A DNA stretch of 35,062 nt, from positions 6,229 through 41,290 of the forward strand of contig NVXP01000037.1 in assembly GCA_002733985.1 (NCBI GenBank), written 5' to 3'. Below, one piece after another: positions 8,052 through 16,954 of the stretch. The notes beneath the pieces were generated by a model. It made no database searches. It was given only the letters and a program-made list of their open reading frames with translations, and was not told the DNA's origin. Both the position numbers and the translations under genes were made by a program. Origin of the DNA: Fluviicola sp. GTDB lineage: Bacteria > Bacteroidota > Bacteroidia > Flavobacteriales_D > Crocinitomicaceae. Positions within the stretch are counted from its first letter, which is position 1. Every line of letters starts with the position of its first letter.

Positions 8052-10547
8052 CTAGCGAATAAGATTAATGGATCCTATGAACTCTTCTTTTTCGCCATCA
8101 TAAGGATTGCTAACTAAAGCTTTCCAAACGTATGTTCCGTCTGGAACAATTATTCCTTTATATGTACCATCCCAACCCATTGAAGGATCATGATTTTCCC
8201 ATATCATTTCTCCCCAACGATTAAAAATGTACAAGTCAAAATTGTAAATATCAAGGCCCAAAATGTCGGGTTTCCAGTTTTGATTGAATTCATCACCATC
8301 TGGAGTGAAAGAGTTTGGAGCATAGAATATAATTTCATTTTCAACACTAATTATTTTCGTAATTGTATCCACGCAACCATTAGCACTGGCAACAGCCAAA
8401 GTAACCTCATAATCAGAAACAATTTCCTCAGGAAATTTCACAATCGGACTGATGTCATTGCTCGTTGAAGGAAAAGAGCCATAACTAAACCAATCCCAAG
8501 AGATCACGTTAGAGGACGAAGTGTTATGAAGGTAAACAGTCGACTCAAATATTGTGACTGGGTTCGGAGAATATTGAAAATTGGCTATTGGTGATTCTAA
8601 AACTTCAATTATTGCATCGATTGTATCTACAAATACACATCCATTCACTGAATTAACAGAAATAATCAGATCATAAACTCCAGGCACATTAAATGTGGGG
8701 TTTATTGGCGCTACGCCAAGAGAACTAAAGGAGGCAATATTTGGCCCGAAATTCCAATCTGTAGTGCTTATTATTGAAGGGTTTGTTGATGTATTTGTTA
8801 ATTCGAAACTGGCGGGAGAGCAGCTCGAATAGATGTTCGGAAATGCACTTGGTTCTGATTCAGGAAAACTTGATATCGTTGTGCATTCACTGTCATCGTC
8901 TCCACAAAATTCAGTGATATTTACGCAATATGTTTCCGTGGTACCAATTGACAGAACGTCTAGTTCCTGACTTGTTCCAACAATGTTTCCATTGTGTTTC
9001 CATTCATAAGAGTATGGTTGTGATCCACCAAAACCTAAGGCATTTAATGTGATCGTTTCTCCCGGACAAATCGTAGTGTTAGGTGTAATATAATCAAGAT
9101 GAAAAGGCAGGGGATCATAAATTGTATCACTTATAGAGATTGTACAGCCATTATCATCTACAATAGTACACGTATACGGTCCAGAAAAAAGATTATCAGC
9201 AATTTCAGTTGTTGAAACATGATTGTCCCATGAATAAGTATACGGAGCAGTTCCTTGAGTTACGCCTACTTCAAGGGACCCATCATTTCCACAGGCAACA
9301 TCCAAATGATTTAGAACAGTAGCAATCATTCCAGGGATTTCAAAAACTTCAACACTAAGTTGGCATTCATGAGTACCAGTGATTATACAAGTATAAATTC
9401 CAGCAGGAAGGCCTACAGCTGTTTGAGTTATTTGAGCAAGAGGATCATTCCACAAGTAATTTGCGATGGCTGGAGCAGGGATAATTTCAGCAAAAGCAGT
9501 TCCGTCACTTCCTCCAGGACATGAAACTGAATCTGTTTCTTGAGAAATATTTAATGATGAAACCCAAGAAGTATCCGAATTCAGTATGTTAACTTGTCCA
9601 CAGTAAAGTATGGATGCAGTCAAATAATACCCTATTGTTGAGTTCGCTTGTACAGTGATGTTTAGATCTCCATTATATGGAAATGTCTGTCCCAGAGAAT
9701 TATGCCATTGCATTGGGCCATTAATCAGATTAAATATATCTAGGTAAGGTGTTGCAGTTATTGTATAACTAAGTGTATTGTTTGCCGAAGTTGGAGTCCA
9801 AATTTTCGCCTCATTATTTGCTGTCCATTGAGAATTGTTTCTTCCTGGTGTTATATGAGCCACGGTTCCATTTGCATTCTCAGCACCCTGAATAGCCAAT
9901 CCATTGTTCCATGCTACGAAAACTGGCTTGGTCCCAATATGAGCTTCAAAAGTGTTTGAGCTTTCATTTAAGATCAGCCCTAGGTATGTACATCCTCCAC
10001 CATCGTATCCCATAATGTTTTTGTACAGCACCACGAATCTTCGATTGGGAGCATTTCCAATAGTTTGAAATACAATTTGTCCTTGCGGTGATGCGAATGG
10101 AGTAGGATCCAAGTCGTGATAAGCAGGCATGATTGAGTTCTTTGCATCCGAATTCGAATTGTTTGGCAAGCCGCCAGAATTTGTCAAGTCCCAGGAGCAA
10201 TATCCATTTGCTTTAGCTAAATCGAATGAAATGATGCCGTTTGTGCCAATAACGCATTGATTATAGGTGTTTCCATAAAAACTAAAATTGAAACCAATCG
10301 GGATCACCTGACTATACTCGTCATCTCCCATGAATAGGGGAGTAGAGTTGTCGAGGAAAATCCCATTTTCACCGAAATTACAATTTTGAATAAAAATTGT
10401 TTCTCCAGGACAAAGAGTTGTATCATTTCCAACACAGAGAGTCTGAGTTCTAGCCGAAAACGAGAAAATGAGGAGAATAATAGCAGTGAACACCTTACCT
10501 ATGTCAAATCGTTTTTTTTTATTGAGAAGAGTTGAAATTGTTACCAC
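8052..10547 (-). CDS. Large SprB/PKD-repeat surface protein with type B T9SS sorting domain
   Basis: The 831-residue protein starts at GTG 10547; I found no in-frame ATG early enough to keep the signal peptide. The n-region is NKKKRFDIGK, then hydrophobic VFTAIILLIFSFSA, with cleavage likely near ARTQ. Mature regions: a beta-rich N-terminal half (to about residue 310), then SprB-like repeats (VSCPGGSDGTAFAEI and LPAGIYTCIITG; VACGNDGSLEVGVTQGTAPY and FSGPYTCTIVDDNGC). PKD/Ig-like domains follow (TTICPGETITL; TTDWNFG; SWDWFSYG). A gliding motility-associated C-terminus closes it (APNSFTPDGDEFNQNW, IFNRWGEMIW, GWDGTYKG, INLIR). The predicted fate is export by T9SS to the cell surface, with adhesion or gliding roles inferred. 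Nine adenines in the n-region (10512-10520) make a possible slippage site. It is similar to the protein ending at 969. Confidence 0.93.
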   Translation of the reverse strand: MVTISTLLNKKKRFDIGKVFTAIILLIFSFSARTQTLCVGNDTTLCPGETIFIQNCNFGENGIFLDNSTPLFMGDDEYSQVIPIGFNFSFYGNTYNQCVIGTNGIISFDLAKANGYCSWDLTNSGGLPNNSNSDAKNSIMPAYHDLDPTPFASPQGQIVFQTIGNAPNRRFVVLYKNIMGYDGGGCTYLGLILNESSNTFEAHIGTKPVFVAWNNGLAIQGAENANGTVAHITPGRNNSQWTANNEAKIWTPTSANNTLSYTITATPYLDIFNLINGPMQWHNSLGQTFPYNGDLNITVQANSTIGYYLTASILYCGQVNILNSDTSWVSSLNISQETDSVSCPGGSDGTAFAEIIPAPAIANYLWNDPLAQITQTAVGLPAGIYTCIITGTHECQLSVEVFEIPGMIATVLNHLDVACGNDGSLEVGVTQGTAPYTYSWDNHVSTTEIADNLFSGPYTCTIVDDNGCTISISDTIYDPLPFHLDYITPNTTICPGETITLNALGFGGSQPYSYEWKHNGNIVGTSQELDVLSIGTTETYCVNITEFCGDDDSECTTISSFPESEPSAFPNIYSSCSPASFELTNTSTNPSIISTTDWNFGPNIASFSSLGVAPINPTFNVPGVYDLIISVNSVNGCVFVDTIDAIIEVLESPIANFQYSPNPVTIFESTVYLHNTSSSNVISWDWFSYGSFPSTSNDISPIVKFPEEIVSDYEVTLAVASANGCVDTITKIISVENEIIFYAPNSFTPDGDEFNQNWKPDILGLDIYNFDLYIFNRWGEMIWENHDPSMGWDGTYKGIIVPDGTYVWKALVSNPYDGEKEEFIGSINLIR

Positions 10548-10795
10548 GGATTCGGAGGATGTTTTCAGTAGATATTTATATTTTTCATATTTAATATTTC
10601 ATCAACAATCAGGCCCAAATTAAATATTAGGATAATTATTTCAAGAGTTAAACGAAAAAAATGAAAGTTTATTATCAAGTTGCTATCTAATCTGTTGAGA
10701 GCTTATTACTTCACAGCTTGACCAATTTAGTGGTAATTTCATTTGCTCGCGAATAATTCACTTATTTTTACAGCGCAATCCTAAATCATTATCCA

Positions 10796-11911
10796 ATGAG
10801 ATTTGTTTTAATCCTTTCATTCATCATTTTATCCTCAATATCCATTCATGCTCAGGGTGAAAATCAAACTTGGTCGTTGATAAAGTTGGAACATCAAGGA
10901 CCAGAAGACTTTGTGTACGATAGCATCTATAATCGCTTGATTATTCCGTCTGGACGAAGAGATCGAAAGCATCCTGAGAATTCGTATGGTGTTTTTCAAG
11001 TGCTTGATTTGGACGACCATTCTGTGCGTACCTTAGAACAGGATCCTGAATTGAGTGAGTGGATTTCTTTGGGAATTAAATCGATTCCCTTCGATACTAC
11101 TTTCCAATACATAACAAATGCGGCGAAATCTGGAGAAGATAAAGGACGAATTCAAGGTCTTTCCATTGACGAGAATGCGGTAAGGATAATTTCTCCCTTA
11201 ATTGTTGAAGGCGATCTTCCTTCGAGCATTAACAACCTGCGATGGGTTGAGGGGAGAGGATTGTATATTTCCAATCTCTACAAAGCGAAGACGATGGTCG
11301 GTGGATTTTTAAGCAATCTCAAAGGTGAAGTTTACTTTGCTAAAAAACTTGGAGAGAACTTGGAGATGGTATTGAATGTACACGGTCCTAATTCTTTCGG
11401 ACTTCTTGATTCTACGTTGTATTTGACGGGTTCTAGGGAACGATTTCTACTAAAGATCAATGAAGAGAATAATGCTGCAGATAAGATAAAGACGATTCCT
11501 TTAGTCGGAGGGGACAACATTACCATTCACGGGAATAAGATATATACCACAGGCTCACCAAAAGTACTGGAAGTTCTAAAATATATGAATGAGAAACGCG
11601 AGACCGCAGGATCTTTTATATATGAGATGACTAAGGAAAACGGACTACTTCGTTGCAGCCGAATAATTTTGGTTGATCCATCAGTTGGAATGGGAATGCT
11701 CTCCGTTGTATACAAACATCAAGGAGCATTTTATTGTGGACAAGTAAGAGGTCCGGAAATCTTACATTTCAAGGATGATTCTTCTTGCCTGACAGAACTT
11801 TCGACCCCAAAGAAGAATAAGTATACACGAAAGATATACGGTCGTTATGAGCGTTTAAATCGAAAGGAAGGAGTCCCTTTGCCCCAGTTCGTTATTTTGA
11901 AATCTAAGTAA
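10796..11911 (+). CDS. Secreted paraoxonase/SMP-30-like beta-propeller protein
   Basis: This 371-residue protein has a clear signal peptide (MRFVLILSFIILSSISIHAQ, cleavage after HAQ). The mature sequence opens with HQGPEDFVYDSIYNRLIIPS. This resembles the first blade of paraoxonase/arylesterase and SMP-30-type six-bladed propellers, in which a Glu-Asp near this point binds calcium. Blade-like segments recur: SYGVFQVLDLDDH, GLSIDENAVRIIS, NLRWVEGRGLYISNL, GEVYFAKKL, GPNSFGLLDSTLYLTGS and DNITIHGNKIYTTGS. No T9SS domain is present, so it is probably periplasmic. Enzymatic activity is not established by the sequence; it may be a propeller of other function. The family call is moderate, the secretion call strong. 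Confidence 0.72.
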   Translation: MRFVLILSFIILSSISIHAQGENQTWSLIKLEHQGPEDFVYDSIYNRLIIPSGRRDRKHPENSYGVFQVLDLDDHSVRTLEQDPELSEWISLGIKSIPFDTTFQYITNAAKSGEDKGRIQGLSIDENAVRIISPLIVEGDLPSSINNLRWVEGRGLYISNLYKAKTMVGGFLSNLKGEVYFAKKLGENLEMVLNVHGPNSFGLLDSTLYLTGSRERFLLKINEENNAADKIKTIPLVGGDNITIHGNKIYTTGSPKVLEVLKYMNEKRETAGSFIYEMTKENGLLRCSRIILVDPSVGMGMLSVVYKHQGAFYCGQVRGPEILHFKDDSSCLTELSTPKKNKYTRKIYGRYERLNRKEGVPLPQFVILKSK

Positions 11912-12014
11912 TCTCTGTAAGTCACGAGTTGTTAATTAATCGTTAACCACATTAATGTTTTCATTTCTGGTACGCTCCTTGTCTTATTCAAGTCAAATCA
12001 TTAAATGAACGCCT

Positions 12015-12413
12015 ATGAAAGTCTTAAAATTACTTGCAATCCCATTCTTTTTAGTAGGATGTGTGATCACGGATCAAGGAATCGCTTTAAACCCTCCAGG
12101 ACCTCAAATCTTTGTGTGTTTAAATGCTGTAACTGACGACGACGCTGTAGCAATGAAAACCAACATTAAGAGCGAGCCGTTTCCAGATGATCGATTGACA
12201 AAAGCCCAGATTTTATCAAAAGATCGATGCTTTCAGGCTCACCAGGTTGTTGTAATTATGTCTGCCATGACTTTTGAAGACAATAAATTAGAAATAGCAA
12301 AATTCTTGTACAACAAGACAGAAAATAAAAACGATTATGAACTGTGCGTTGATGCGCTTACTTACGGAAGTGACAAAGACGAACTCAGAAATTACATTGC
12401 AGCGATGAACTAG
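12015..12413 (+). CDS. DUF4476-domain lipoprotein
   Basis: This 132-residue protein has a lipoprotein signal: MKVLKLLAIPFFLVGC, with lipobox LVGC and Cys16. Residues about 42-130 match DUF4476: two similar helical repeats beginning FPDDRLTKAQIL (with CFQAHQVVVIMSAM) and FEDNKLEIAKFLY (with YELCVDALTYGSD and ELRNYI). In this family the paired [FL]-D-x-[KR]-L-x-x-A helices form a small alpha-helical domain of unknown function, common in Bacteroidota. It stands alone about 100 nt after the propeller gene and is followed by the strong hairpin at 12498. Cellular role unknown. Confidence 0.85.
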   Translation: MKVLKLLAIPFFLVGCVITDQGIALNPPGPQIFVCLNAVTDDDAVAMKTNIKSEPFPDDRLTKAQILSKDRCFQAHQVVVIMSAMTFEDNKLEIAKFLYNKTENKNDYELCVDALTYGSDKDELRNYIAAMN

Positions 12414-12440
12414 ATGATGAGTAAAATTATCGTTTAGGTG

Positions 12441-12463
12441 TCTTGATGCTAGCGCATCAGCTT
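12441..12463. repeat. Short hairpin repeat, copy 1
   Basis: TCTTGATGCT, AG, CGCATC, AG, CTT: a 6-bp stem TGATGC/GCATCA around TAGC. It matches 19 of 23 positions with the intergenic copy at 18859-18881. It may be a dispersed palindromic element, but two copies are too few to be sure. Confidence 0.4.
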
Positions 12464-12490
12464 CTCGATACTTCGGTGGAGTTAATGGAC

Positions 12491-12525
12491 AAAAAAAGGG
12501 GCTAGATAATATCTAGCCCCTTTTT
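12491..12525. terminator. Strong bidirectional intrinsic terminator
   Basis: A 23-nt perfect palindrome (12498-12520, arms GGGGCTAGATA and TATCTAGCCCC) is flanked by seven A before and five T after. It therefore works as an intrinsic terminator in both directions, for the DUF4476 gene on plus and sucD on minus (stop 18 nt away). Confidence 0.93.
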
Positions 12526-12542
12526 CAATGTGTTTATTTTAT

Positions 12543-13421
12543 CTAAGCTATTACACCTAGTACTTCTGCCATTTTTGATCCGATATGTGCTGGAGAATCA
12601 ACTACGTGAATTCCACATTCGCGCATAATTTTCTTTTTCGCTTCCGCTGTATCTTCATCTCCACCAACAATTGCACCTGCGTGACCCATTGTTCTTCCTT
12701 TTGGAGCTGTTTCACCAGCGATAAAACCAACAACTGGCTTCGTAGCATTGTCTTTAATCCAACGAGCGGCATCTGCTTCTAAGTTACCACCGATCTCACC
12801 GATCATTACGATTCCTTCTGTTTCTGGATCATTCATCAATAACTCAACCGCTTCTTTGGTTGTTGTTCCGATGATTGGATCTCCTCCGATACCAATTGCA
12901 GTAGTAATTCCTAATCCTGCTTTTGCTATTTGATCAGCCGCTTCATACGTTAATGTTCCTGATTTAGAAACAACACCTACTTTTCCTTGTTTGAAAACGA
13001 ATCCTGGCATAATTCCAACTTTCGCTTGACCAGCAGTAATTACTCCTGGACAGTTTGGTCCGATTAATCGGCAATCATATCCTGAAATGTATTCACTCGC
13101 TTTAACCATGTCGTTCACAGGAATTCCTTCCGTGATACAAATAATTACTTTAATTCCTCCATTCGCTGCTTCCATGATTGCATCTGCTGCAAATGCTGGT
13201 GGAACAAATAGGATAGAAACGTCTGCACCAGTTTTAGCAACTGCTTCAGATACCGTATTGAAAACTGGTCGATCCAAATGGCTTTGTCCTCCTTTTCCTG
13301 GAGTAACACCTCCAACAACGTTGGTTCCATACTCGATCATTTGTCCAGCATGGAAAGTTCCTTCACTTCCTGTAAACCCCTGAACAATAACTTTTGAATC
13401 TTTATTTACTAATACGCTCAT
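12543..13421 (-). CDS. sucD: succinate--CoA ligase (ADP-forming) subunit alpha
   Basis: Residues [20 protein letters not shown] onward make 292 residues, the usual length for the family (about 290). SucD pairs with SucB-family SucC to convert succinyl-CoA, ADP and phosphate to succinate, CoA and ATP in the citric acid cycle, in the cytoplasm. Visible hallmarks are the CoA-binding Rossmann segment ([27 protein letters not shown]), [24 protein letters not shown], and the active-site histidine that becomes phosphorylated in [10 protein letters not shown]. The open frame extends to 13460, but that region overlaps the promoter -7 element, so 13421 is the true start. sucC is not adjacent, which is common in Bacteroidota. 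Confidence 0.98.
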   Translation of the reverse strand: MSVLVNKDSKVIVQGFTGSEGTFHAGQMIEYGTNVVGGVTPGKGGQSHLDRPVFNTVSEAVAKTGADVSILFVPPAFAADAIMEAANGGIKVIICITEGIPVNDMVKASEYISGYDCRLIGPNCPGVITAGQAKVGIMPGFVFKQGKVGVVSKSGTLTYEAADQIAKAGLGITTAIGIGGDPIIGTTTKEAVELLMNDPETEGIVMIGEIGGNLEADAARWIKDNATKPVVGFIAGETAPKGRTMGHAGAIVGGDEDTAEAKKKIMRECGIHVVDSPAHIGSKMAEVLGVIA

Positions 13422-13457
13422 TTCTGTCGTTTTAAGAATCGTTTCTTTTTTGTGTCC

Positions 13458-13488
13458 CAAAAGTAGCTGTTTGATTTCTTTTTGCCAA
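13458..13488 (-). promoter_or_regulatory. Bacteroidota-type promoter for sucD
   Basis: On the minus strand, TTG (13488-13486) is followed after 20 nt by TACTTTTG (13465-13458), a perfect TAnnTTTG match. The sucD ATG lies 36 nt downstream of it. Confidence 0.65.
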
Positions 13489-13581
13489 TGAATCCAGAAT
13501 TGATTTTCTAATTTTTTTCTACGAAGCCGTTTTAATGCTTCATTTCGGGTATGTGAATCTATCGTTAACTCTTAGGTTTTA

Positions 13582-13613
13582 TTGTTTTGCTGGTAGGGAT
13601 TTTCATAACTTTG
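13582..13613 (+). promoter_or_regulatory. Bacteroidota-type promoter for the HYR/LTD protein
   Basis: TTG (13582-13584), 21 nt, then TAACTTTG (13606-13613), a perfect TAnnTTTG match. The ATG at 13634 lies 20 nt downstream. This excludes the apparent earlier ATG at 13535 as the translation start. Confidence 0.75.
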
Positions 13614-13633
13614 TACCCAACAATAATGACATT

Positions 13634-16600
13634 ATGAAAAAAGTTTATTCAATATTACTCCTAACCGCGCTCAGCTTCTCCTCTCGAGGGCAATGCACAG
13701 GGCCCACCGCGATTTGTCAAAATATTAATGTGTATTTAGATGCCGCAGGAACAGCAACGATTTTAGCCTCAGATATTGATAATGGTTCCACAGATGATTG
13801 TGCTACCGGATCTTTAACTTTCTCGGCTTCTCAAACAGCATTTACTTGTGCTGATATTGGCACAGGCCCAGGGTTAATGATAACTGGTGCATACGACGGT
13901 CCACTTTCTGGTGGTACTCCAAAAGGTGTAGAGCTTTATGCAGGGTCTGCAATTGCTGACTTGTCTGTATATGGACTTGGTTCTGCAAACAACGGAGGAG
14001 GAACGGATGGTGAAGAATTTACTTTCCCTGCTATTTCTGTTGCTGCTGGAACATTTATCTATGTAACCACTGACAGTGCACAATTCAATATCTTCTTTGG
14101 CTTTAATGCTGATTTTATTACTGGTTCAATGGGGATTAACGGTGATGATGCCGTAGAATTGTTTCAAGGAGGAGTAGTAATTGACGTATTTGGAGATATC
14201 AATACTGATGGATCCGGCCAACCATGGGACTTTCTTGATGGATGGGCATACCGAAATGATCTACAAGGTACCAACGGGGGTACATTTACATCTACTAACT
14301 GGACGTATAGTGGTATCAATACGTTCGATGGTCAAACATCAAATGCAACTTCACCAATCCCTTTTCCAGTAGGAACATATACTGCTTTAAGTGCTGGGAT
14401 TTCCGTAATGTTAACTGTTACTGATGGACTGGGAGATACAGGTTCGTGTACAGCGCTTGTAACTGTTCTCGATACTATTGCTCCAATTGCAGATTTAGCT
14501 ACCTTGGCTGATGAAGCAGCAGCATGTGAAGTACTGACATTGACGGTGCCAACGGCTGCCGATAACTGTTCTGGACCAATCACAGGAACGACATCAACAA
14601 CTTTTCCGATTTCTGCTTCAACAGTCGTTACTTGGATGTATGATGATGGAAATGGAAACATAACTACACAAGATCAGAATGTAATTATCTCTGATAATAT
14701 AGCTCCAGTAGCAGATGCTACTACACTTGCAGATTTGGTAGATGATTGTGAAGTTTCTCCAATAGCGCCAACAGCAACGGATAATTGTCTCGGTACAATA
14801 ACTGGAACATCAACAATAACTTTCCCTGTTACAGCATCTACTACAATTACGTGGACGTATGATGACGGAAATGGAAATATCACTACACAAGACCAAATTG
14901 TGACAATCAATGGATTGGATGTTACGACTACCTTAGTTTCGACAACAATCACTTCAAACGCTATAGGAGGACCGTTGACTTATCAATGGATCGACTGTTC
15001 AAACAACTCGGCAGTTGCAGGTGAAATAAATCAAAGCTTTACTGCGACTTTAACTGGAGATTACGCTGTTATCATTGATAATGGAACATGTTCAGATACA
15101 TCTGCTTGTGTGAATGTCCTAGTTACAACGTGTCCTGGTCCAACTGCTGTTTGTCAGGATATCATTGTTTACTTAGATGGAACTGGAAATGCAACAATTG
15201 GAGATACAGACATCGATGGAGGTTCAACAGATGATTGTGTAACTGGAGGAATAACAATGTCTGCTTCTCAAACGGCTTTTTCTTGTACTGATCTATCCTC
15301 AGGAAGTGGTATGATTATCACTGGAACATATGATGGTCCTCTTCCTGGTGGACTTCCAAAAGGAGTTGAATTATACGTTGGATCAGCGATTGCTGATTTA
15401 TCTAATTACGGTATTGGTTCTGCAAACAACGGTGGAGGTACAGACGGTGAAGAGTTCACATTCCCCGCGATTGCTGTGCCCGCTGGAACGTTTATATACA
15501 TGACGACAGATAGTGCTGCATTCAATGCATTCTTTGGATTTGATGCTGACTTCATTGATGGTTCAATGTCAATAAATGGTGATGATGCTGTAGAGCTTTT
15601 CCAAGGAGGTGTAGTAATTGATGTCTTTGGAGATATTAACACAGATGGAAACGGAGAGCCTTGGGAGTATCTTGATGGTTGGGCATACAGAAATGATTTA
15701 GAAGCTGCGAATGCTGGAGTATTTGATTATACTAACTGGATGTACAGTGGTATTAATGTTTTCGATGGTCAAACAACGAATGCAACTTCACCATCACCAT
15801 TTCCAGTTGGGACATATTTGGCTGCAGGTTCAGGGACTCCTGTAACCTTAACTGTTACGGATGGTTTGATGAATACTGATCAATGTACAGCGCTTGTTAC
15901 TGTACTAGATACCTTAGTTCCAATTGCTGATCTTGCAACTTTAGCTGATGTATCTGGTGACTGTGAAGTAACGACAATCACAGCTCCTACTGCAAGTGAT
16001 AACTGTGCGGGACTATTAACTGGAACTACAACGACAACTTTCCCGATCACTGCTTCTGGAACAACTGTTGTTACCTGGACGTTTGTAGATGCATCTGGAA
16101 ATGTTTTAACACAAGATCAAAACGTTATTATTTCTGATGTTACTGCACCTGCTGCGGATCTTGCGACTTTAACAGATCTTTCTGATGATTGTGAAGTAGC
16201 AATGCCAACAGCTCCAACAGCAACTGATAACTGTGCTGGTGCAATTACAGGAACAACTACAACAACATTCCCTATTACTTCTTCAACGACAATTACTTGG
16301 ACGTATGATGATGGAAATGGAAACACAATTACACAAGATCAAATTGTTACAATTAACGGTTTGGATGTCACAACGACATTGGTTGAGCCAACGATCACAG
16401 CAAATGCTACGGGTGTAACTTACCAATGGATCGATTGTTCTGATAACTCTGCAATTGCAGGTGAAACGGCTCAAGATTTTGAAGCTATGGTTACTGGAGA
16501 TTACGCTGTGATTATCACTGACGGTAACTGTTCAGATACTTCAGCTTGTGTGAATGTTGAAGTAGGTGGAATTGAAAACTTAGTTGACCTTGGAATGACA

Positions 16601-16819
16601 GTTTCTCCAAATCCATCAGCAGGAATTTTCAATGTATCATTTGATAACACTGTTTCTGGAATTGTTACAATTGTTGATGCTAACGGAAGATTGATTCAAT
16701 CTCAAGAGTTGAATAATAATTCACTTCTAGTTGATTTAACAGCTTACCAAAGTGGATTGTATTTCATGCAAGTTGCAACTGAGAATGGTGTTTCTAGAGA
16801 GCGAATTGTGAAGTTCTAG
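13634..16819 (+). CDS. Tandemly duplicated HYR / lamin-tail-like T9SS surface protein
   Basis: This 1061-residue protein starts at ATG 13634 with signal peptide MKKVYSILLLTALSFSSRGQ. It holds two copies of one unit, residues 21-499 and 500-977. Each unit begins with the first half of an HYR-type domain (CTGPTAICQNINVYLDAAG, then FTCADIGTG). A block of about 170 residues resembling a lamin-tail domain follows (GPLSGGTPKGVELYAG, FPAISVAAGTFIYVTTDS, GDDAVELFQGGVVIDVFGD). Next comes the HYR second half (SVMLTVTDGLGDTGSCTALV), two HYR-like domains with conserved Cys (CEV, DNC; YDDGNGNITTQDQ) and an Ig-like domain with LTYQWIDCS. The type A T9SS sorting domain closes the protein (VSPNPSAGIFNVSF, GLYFMQVATENGVSRERIVKF split across strands). 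It is predicted to be secreted or surface-bound; the function is unknown. Confidence 0.93.
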   Translation: MKKVYSILLLTALSFSSRGQCTGPTAICQNINVYLDAAGTATILASDIDNGSTDDCATGSLTFSASQTAFTCADIGTGPGLMITGAYDGPLSGGTPKGVELYAGSAIADLSVYGLGSANNGGGTDGEEFTFPAISVAAGTFIYVTTDSAQFNIFFGFNADFITGSMGINGDDAVELFQGGVVIDVFGDINTDGSGQPWDFLDGWAYRNDLQGTNGGTFTSTNWTYSGINTFDGQTSNATSPIPFPVGTYTALSAGISVMLTVTDGLGDTGSCTALVTVLDTIAPIADLATLADEAAACEVLTLTVPTAADNCSGPITGTTSTTFPISASTVVTWMYDDGNGNITTQDQNVIISDNIAPVADATTLADLVDDCEVSPIAPTATDNCLGTITGTSTITFPVTASTTITWTYDDGNGNITTQDQIVTINGLDVTTTLVSTTITSNAIGGPLTYQWIDCSNNSAVAGEINQSFTATLTGDYAVIIDNGTCSDTSACVNVLVTTCPGPTAVCQDIIVYLDGTGNATIGDTDIDGGSTDDCVTGGITMSASQTAFSCTDLSSGSGMIITGTYDGPLPGGLPKGVELYVGSAIADLSNYGIGSANNGGGTDGEEFTFPAIAVPAGTFIYMTTDSAAFNAFFGFDADFIDGSMSINGDDAVELFQGGVVIDVFGDINTDGNGEPWEYLDGWAYRNDLEAANAGVFDYTNWMYSGINVFDGQTTNATSPSPFPVGTYLAAGSGTPVTLTVTDGLMNTDQCTALVTVLDTLVPIADLATLADVSGDCEVTTITAPTASDNCAGLLTGTTTTTFPITASGTTVVTWTFVDASGNVLTQDQNVIISDVTAPAADLATLTDLSDDCEVAMPTAPTATDNCAGAITGTTTTTFPITSSTTITWTYDDGNGNTITQDQIVTINGLDVTTTLVEPTITANATGVTYQWIDCSDNSAIAGETAQDFEAMVTGDYAVIITDGNCSDTSACVNVEVGGIENLVDLGMTVSPNPSAGIFNVSFDNTVSGIVTIVDANGRLIQSQELNNNSLLVDLTAYQSGLYFMQVATENGVSRERIVKF
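13694..15130 (+). repeat. Tandem intragenic duplication, unit 1 (479 codons)
   Basis: Begins at the codon for Cys21 (CTGPTAICQ) and ends before CPGPTAVCQ. It aligns along its length with unit 2 (15131-16564), differing by one codon in length. The DNA copies differ at many third positions while the protein is well conserved, so the duplication is not recent. Confidence 0.9.
15131..16564 (+). repeat. Tandem intragenic duplication, unit 2 (478 codons)
   Basis: Second copy, CPGPTAVCQDIIVYL to SDTSACVNVEV. The order of sub-domains is identical to unit 1. Most changes are silent or conservative; the HYR-like domain after the nested block gains one or two residues (ITASGTTVVTWTF against ISASTVVTWMY). 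Confidence 0.9.
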
Positions 16820-16837
16820 AAAAACAAAACTATTGAT

Positions 16838-16889
16838 GAACCCCTTTTCGATCCCGATAATTATCTGGATGGGGAAGGGGTTCTTTTTT
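16838..16889 (+). terminator. Intrinsic terminator after the HYR/LTD gene
   Basis: Arms GAACCCCTT (16838-16846) and AAGGGGTTC (16875-16883) form a 9-bp stem, followed by six T. It starts 18 nt after the stop codon. Confidence 0.88.
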
Positions 16890-16954
16890 GTAAGTTAGCT
16901 TTTAAGTTAACGTCAAAAGGAAGAAATCAAATTCTCAAAATAGATCTAAATAAT

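Noticed and set aside
13422-13460. Upstream extension of sucD to 13460
   Set aside because: The extension overlaps the sucD promoter -7 element, and 292 residues from 13421 match the family.
13535-13633. Upstream extension of the HYR/LTD protein to an ATG at 13535
   Set aside because: It overlaps the strong promoter (13582-13613) and would bury the signal peptide starting at 13634.
14332-14952. Minus-strand ORFs within the HYR/LTD gene
   Set aside because: They are long only because of the Thr/Ala/Asp-rich codon pattern of the sense gene; they recur at equivalent places in both tandem units.
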